Of a stretch of DNA of 15,275 bases, positions 12,296 to 15,275 are shown piece after piece. The first letter of the stretch is position 1. Each line of letters starts with the position of its first letter. The notes below the pieces were generated by a model. That model saw only the letters and a list, made by a program, of their open reading frames with translations. It did not search any database and had not been told where the DNA came from. The translations under genes and the position numbers were made by a program. The stretch comes from Chloroflexi bacterium UBA4730 (lineage in GTDB: Bacteria; Chloroflexota; Limnocylindria; P2-11E): the NCBI GenBank assembly GCA_002404155.1, contig DHJC01000007.1, positions 1 to 15,275 of the forward strand. The letters run 5' to 3'.

Positions 12296-12907
12296 TTAGC
12301 TCGTCGGAGCGGCCGCGGGGAAGAACAGCACCGGCACCGCGAACGCGATGACGAGCGTTGCGACCACCAGGAGCGCCCCCAGGGCGATCCGGACCCCTGC
12401 CGGCTTCCGATCGGCGAGGAGGACGAGGCTCCCTGGCAGGAGCGCGACCCCGAACAACCCGAGCAGCGGAAGCGCGCCGATCACGACGCTCGCGACGAAC
12501 GCGATCCAGAGGAGCGCGTCGCTCCGCTTCACCGCACTGCCGCGCGTCCAGGTGAGATACATGGCCGCGGTGACGAGGGCCATCGGCAGGGCGAAGAAGA
12601 GACCGAGCAGCCCGGCGCCGAGGATCAGGCCCAGCGAGTAGGCGACGAGCCGCGTGAGCCGGTCGCGGCCCTCGTGGCGGTCGGCGAGGAGCGTCCAGCC
12701 GGCGTAGATCGCCAGCGGGAAGCCGACGAACGGCATCGCGAGCGCGCCGTTCCCGTTGAGGGCCCACGGCCCGAACACGAGCCGCGTGTCGCTCAACACC
12801 TGGGTGAGGAGCAGGATCGTGAGGCCGGCGGCGCCGCCGACGAGGAACGTGACCCACATCCGGGCGGGCCGCGCCGCCGCGACGCTCTGGGCGCGCATCG
12901 GCGCCAT
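12296..12907 (-). CDS. Polytopic membrane protein, unknown function
   Basis: The protein is 203 aa with five to seven likely membrane segments at about 18-38, 54-74, 85-118 (one long or two), 130-165 (probably two) and 172-196. They are separated by short charged loops (ADRHEGRDRLTR, RGSAVKRSD, ADRKPAG), and positive charges alternate between sides. No catalytic motif or named family is recognised. It starts five bases after the stop of the sensor kinase on the same strand, so the two are probably cotranscribed, and it may be involved in the sensed signal. The start at 12907 is close to a GTAGG; ATG 12898, nine bases further, has better spacing and may be the true one. Confidence 0.75.
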   Translation of the reverse strand: MAPMRAQSVAAARPARMWVTFLVGGAAGLTILLLTQVLSDTRLVFGPWALNGNGALAMPFVGFPLAIYAGWTLLADRHEGRDRLTRLVAYSLGLILGAGLLGLFFALPMALVTAAMYLTWTRGSAVKRSDALLWIAFVASVVIGALPLLGLFGVALLPGSLVLLADRKPAGVRIALGALLVVATLVIAFAVPVLFFPAAAPTS

Positions 12908-12912
12908 CCTAC

Positions 12913-14676
12913 CTAGGACGCTGCGACGGCCGGTTGCGGCAACACGAACACGAACTTCGCACCGCGGCCCGGTTCGCTCTCGACGCGGATGGTCCCGCCG
13001 TGCAGCTCCACGAACCGTTTCGCGAGGCTCAAGCCGAGCCCGGTGCCTTCGATCGTGCGTCCGGCGCTATCCCCGGCCTGACGGAACTCCTCGAAGATCC
13101 GGGTCTGGTCCTTGGCCGCGATGCCGATGCCGCTGTCGGTCACGGACACCGATACGCCCGTCGCCTCGCGCCGGCCGTCGACGGTGACGGAGCCTCCCCG
13201 CGGCGTGAACTTGATCGCGTTCACGACCAGGTTGAACAGCACCTGCTTGATCTTCCGCTCGTCGGCGGTGATCGATCCCAGCGCGTTGTCCATGGCCGCC
13301 ACGACCAGCGTCACGCCACCTTGCGACGCGCGTTCTCGCAGCAGCCCGACCGCGTCACCGATCAATGCCGGTAGCGAGAAGACGGTCGGCTCGAGCTCCA
13401 TTCGACCGGCCTCGACCTTGGAGAGATCCAAGATGTCGTTGACCAGGGCGAGCTGATGGCGCCCGGCGTCCCGAATGTCGATCACGTACTCGGTCTGCCG
13501 CTCATTGAGCTCACCGAACATCCGCTGCAGCAGGACGTCGGAGAATCCGATGACCGCGTTCAGCGGCGTCCGGAGCTCATGCGACATGTTCGCGAGGAAC
13601 TCGGATTTGTGCCGGCTCGCGACCTCGAGGGCGATGCCTTGCCGTTGGAGCCGCTGGGTCAGCCGGCCGACGAGGATCGTTCCGAGGAGCAACGCCGCGA
13701 CCAGCCCGGCCCTCAGGAGCCGTTGCTGTGATGCGATCGCGTCGAGCTCGACGAGCCCGGCGGACGTATCGCGTGACGCAACGACGATCCAGCTGGACGA
13801 GGCCAGCGGCGAGGCCGCGAGGAGGCGACTCGATCCGGTCAGCGGGTCGTTGCCGCGGGCGGCCGCCAGCTTCGAGGATCCCGCGAGCACGATCGGATCG
13901 CTCCGTAGATCCGATCGTCCTGGATTTGCCGCAGAGCCGCCCGGGAGCACCTTGCCTGATTCGTCGATGACGTAGATCCGTTGGGCCGCGTCGCTCATCG
14001 GCGCCAGCCACGCCGTGACGTGTTCAAGCGGGATGTCGGCGGCGAGCCCGTAACTGACGCCGGTCCCTCCGACGGCGGCGACGGTGATCGGCGTCGTGAC
14101 TGCGACCGTGGCTGGGCCGTCACTGTGGTTCGCGACGAACACGCGTGCGATCACGGTTATGTCGTCGGGCAGGCCGTTGGTCTGGCGGCTGATGTGCCTC
14201 GCGGCGGCGTAGTCGGTCGCCGGCCGGCGCTGCCCGAGGCGATCGGCGCCGGGGTATTCGGCCATGATCGCCATGTCGGCTGGCGTACTGGCTCCCCCGA
14301 GAGACGCCGCGTCAATGATCAAGAGTCGCTCGATATCGGAGCTCGCGGCGGTCTTGTACTGGACGAGGACCTTGGTCACGTCCGCCCACTCCCGCGCGTT
14401 AGCAGCGGCAAGGAACGCGTCAGTCCGGGCGATACTTCGGAGCTCCTCCGCGAGCTCACTCAGGTGCACGTTGATGAGGCCGGCGGCCTGCGTCGCCGCA
14501 TCGGCCGTGGCTGCGAGATCGCGCTGCTCGACTCGCGCGTGCGCATCGCTCGCGCTGAGCTCGCCCAGCAGGAGTACCGGGGCCGCGATGACGACCATGA
14601 CGACCAGCACCAGGCCGGCGGGACTGCTGAGCCGGCGGATGAGGCCGCTCCGCACATCAGGCACGCGAGCGAGCAT
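12913..14676 (-). CDS. Membrane sensor histidine kinase
   Basis: The protein is 587 aa. A first membrane helix (20-38) is followed by a 280-residue extracytoplasmic sensor (about 40-320), with long helix, beta-strand blocks and DIPLEHVTAWL, fitting a double-Cache-like domain. A second helix spans 322-337. HisKA follows with H366 in MSHELRTPLN, then HATPase with N box NLVVNAIKF (482-490), DSGIGI (514-519) and GTGLGL (544-549); all catalytic residues are present. No receiver is attached and no response regulator lies nearby, so the partner is elsewhere. It is downstream of the PorB-like gene with a 12-bp hairpin between them, and upstream of a membrane-protein gene. No strong ribosome-binding site precedes ATG 14676. 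A ligand such as an amino acid or carboxylate is typical for Cache sensors but is not shown here. Confidence 0.9.
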   Translation of the reverse strand: MLARVPDVRSGLIRRLSSPAGLVLVVMVVIAAPVLLLGELSASDAHARVEQRDLAATADAATQAAGLINVHLSELAEELRSIARTDAFLAAANAREWADVTKVLVQYKTAASSDIERLLIIDAASLGGASTPADMAIMAEYPGADRLGQRRPATDYAAARHISRQTNGLPDDITVIARVFVANHSDGPATVAVTTPITVAAVGGTGVSYGLAADIPLEHVTAWLAPMSDAAQRIYVIDESGKVLPGGSAANPGRSDLRSDPIVLAGSSKLAAARGNDPLTGSSRLLAASPLASSSWIVVASRDTSAGLVELDAIASQQRLLRAGLVAALLLGTILVGRLTQRLQRQGIALEVASRHKSEFLANMSHELRTPLNAVIGFSDVLLQRMFGELNERQTEYVIDIRDAGRHQLALVNDILDLSKVEAGRMELEPTVFSLPALIGDAVGLLRERASQGGVTLVVAAMDNALGSITADERKIKQVLFNLVVNAIKFTPRGGSVTVDGRREATGVSVSVTDSGIGIAAKDQTRIFEEFRQAGDSAGRTIEGTGLGLSLAKRFVELHGGTIRVESEPGRGAKFVFVLPQPAVAAS

Positions 14677-14710
14677 ATGCGGCGGTCATTTCGTTCCTGG
14701 ACCCAGACAC

Positions 14711-14738
14711 GAGGCCGGGCCATGCGTGGCCCGGCCTC
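14711..14738. terminator. Perfect 12-bp hairpin between porB and the sensor kinase gene
   Basis: GAGGCCGGGCCA (14711-14722) and TGGCCCGGCCTC (14727-14738) pair perfectly around a four-base loop. On the minus strand it lies just after the PorB-like stop. It has no T tract on that strand, so it may be a weak terminator, a processing site or an mRNA-stabilising hairpin. Confidence 0.5.
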
Positions 14739-14762
14739 TTGGGGGCTGCGAGCGAACGCGTT

Positions 14763-15275
14763 CTATGCGGTCTCTTGCGCCTCGTGCAGCGGCTTCTTGT
14801 CGATGCGCAGCAGGGTCTGGTCCTTCGCCGGAATGGTGAACGGGATGACGCCGGGGATGAGCCACTCGGTCCACATCTTGTCGACGGTCGCCTGGAAGTG
14901 CTCCACGTCCTCGTCGGCGAAGTGCGCGAACCGGCCCTGACGCTTCAGGTACTCGTACACCGGCTTGCGCTTCTTGCGGCCCTCGGCGATCTGCCGGGTC
15001 GGACCGGTGAGGTTGCACACGCCGTCGATCACCTCGTAGAGCGGCCAGATGCCCGTCTCGACCGCGAGGTGGCCGAGCTCCTGGCTGTACTGCGGGTGGT
15101 AGTCCCAGCCCTTCGGGCACGGGTCGAGGGTGTGGACGAACGTCGGTCCGCCGAGCTCGAGCGCCTTGCGGATCTTGTTCATGAGGTCCACCGCGTACGC
15201 GGCGCAGCCCGCCGCGATGTAGCGGGACTCCGTGTGGCCCACGGCCATCATGCCGGGCATGTTCTTCTTCCAGCG
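14763..15275 (-). CDS. porB: Pyruvate:ferredoxin oxidoreductase beta subunit-like, C-terminal part
   Basis: The reading frame is open to the right edge, so at least the N-terminal third is missing; 170 residues are visible. It reads GHTESRYIAAGCA, then FVHTLDPCPKGWDYHP (the DPCPxGW motif of 2-oxoacid:ferredoxin oxidoreductase beta subunits), LAVETGIWPLYE, and KKRKPVYEYLKRQGRF toward the end, typical of PorB. The beta subunit binds thiamine diphosphate and iron-sulfur clusters; the ThDP site would lie upstream of the window. The enzyme links pyruvate (or another 2-oxoacid), CoA and ferredoxin to acetyl-CoA and CO2. The alpha and gamma subunits are presumably further right. Other 2-oxoacid specificities cannot be excluded from this part. 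Confidence 0.85.
   Translation of the reverse strand, partial: RWKKNMPGMMAVGHTESRYIAAGCAAYAVDLMNKIRKALELGGPTFVHTLDPCPKGWDYHPQYSQELGHLAVETGIWPLYEVIDGVCNLTGPTRQIAEGRKKRKPVYEYLKRQGRFAHFADEDVEHFQATVDKMWTEWLIPGVIPFTIPAKDQTLLRIDKKPLHEAQETA

Noticed and set aside
1..15275. CRISPR array or tandem repeat cluster
   Set aside because: No regularly spaced direct repeats were seen anywhere in the window.

Overview
The window is GC-rich bacterial DNA, probably from an uncultured Chloroflexota-like lineage. This is inferred from three things: a Thermus-type alpha-aminoadipate (AAA) lysine operon, an rpsF-ssb-rpsR cluster without rplI, and a deazaflavin/PPOX-type reductase gene beside a pyruvate:ferredoxin oxidoreductase gene. 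The phylum is not proven by the sequence.

Positions 1-3350 look like an accessory, decaying patch. They hold the 5' end of an IS5/IS1182-type transposase with a candidate element end near 237, a weak ORF remnant, a short inverted repeat beside the 3' half of a tRNA-Cys, a small secreted-protein gene with two compensating frame changes, a receiver-histidine kinase gene, a broken receiver-domain remnant just upstream of that kinase, and a frame-broken lipoprotein gene. A HEAT-repeat gene (minus strand) and a 69-aa possible zinc-binding protein (plus strand) follow, transcribed divergently.

Positions 4140-7509 are the clearest system: a leader RNA read here as a lysine riboswitch (about 4195-4369), an intrinsic terminator (4397-4432), then overlapping genes for homocitrate synthase, homoaconitase large subunit and homoaconitase small subunit (hcs-lysT-lysU). 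Together they form a lysine-sensing attenuator placed on the first committed steps of AAA-pathway lysine synthesis. That pairing is notable because known lysine riboswitches mostly serve the diaminopimelate pathway and lysine transport.

Positions 7506-10592 (minus strand) form one tight run: a Cys/His-rich 90-aa protein, a cupin, an unusual class I tRNA with anticodon UAA, an FAD-dependent oxidoreductase, an alpha/beta hydrolase and a PPOX/deazaflavin-type reductase with one frameshift. Divergent from it is the housekeeping operon rpsF-ssb-rpsR (10595-12125) with a promoter-like element, a hairpin-rich leader and a strong terminator. A 50-aa YHS-domain protein follows.

Positions 12296-15275 (minus strand) carry the C-terminal part of a PorB-like ferredoxin oxidoreductase beta subunit, a perfect 12-bp hairpin, a membrane sensor histidine kinase and a polytopic membrane protein of unknown function.
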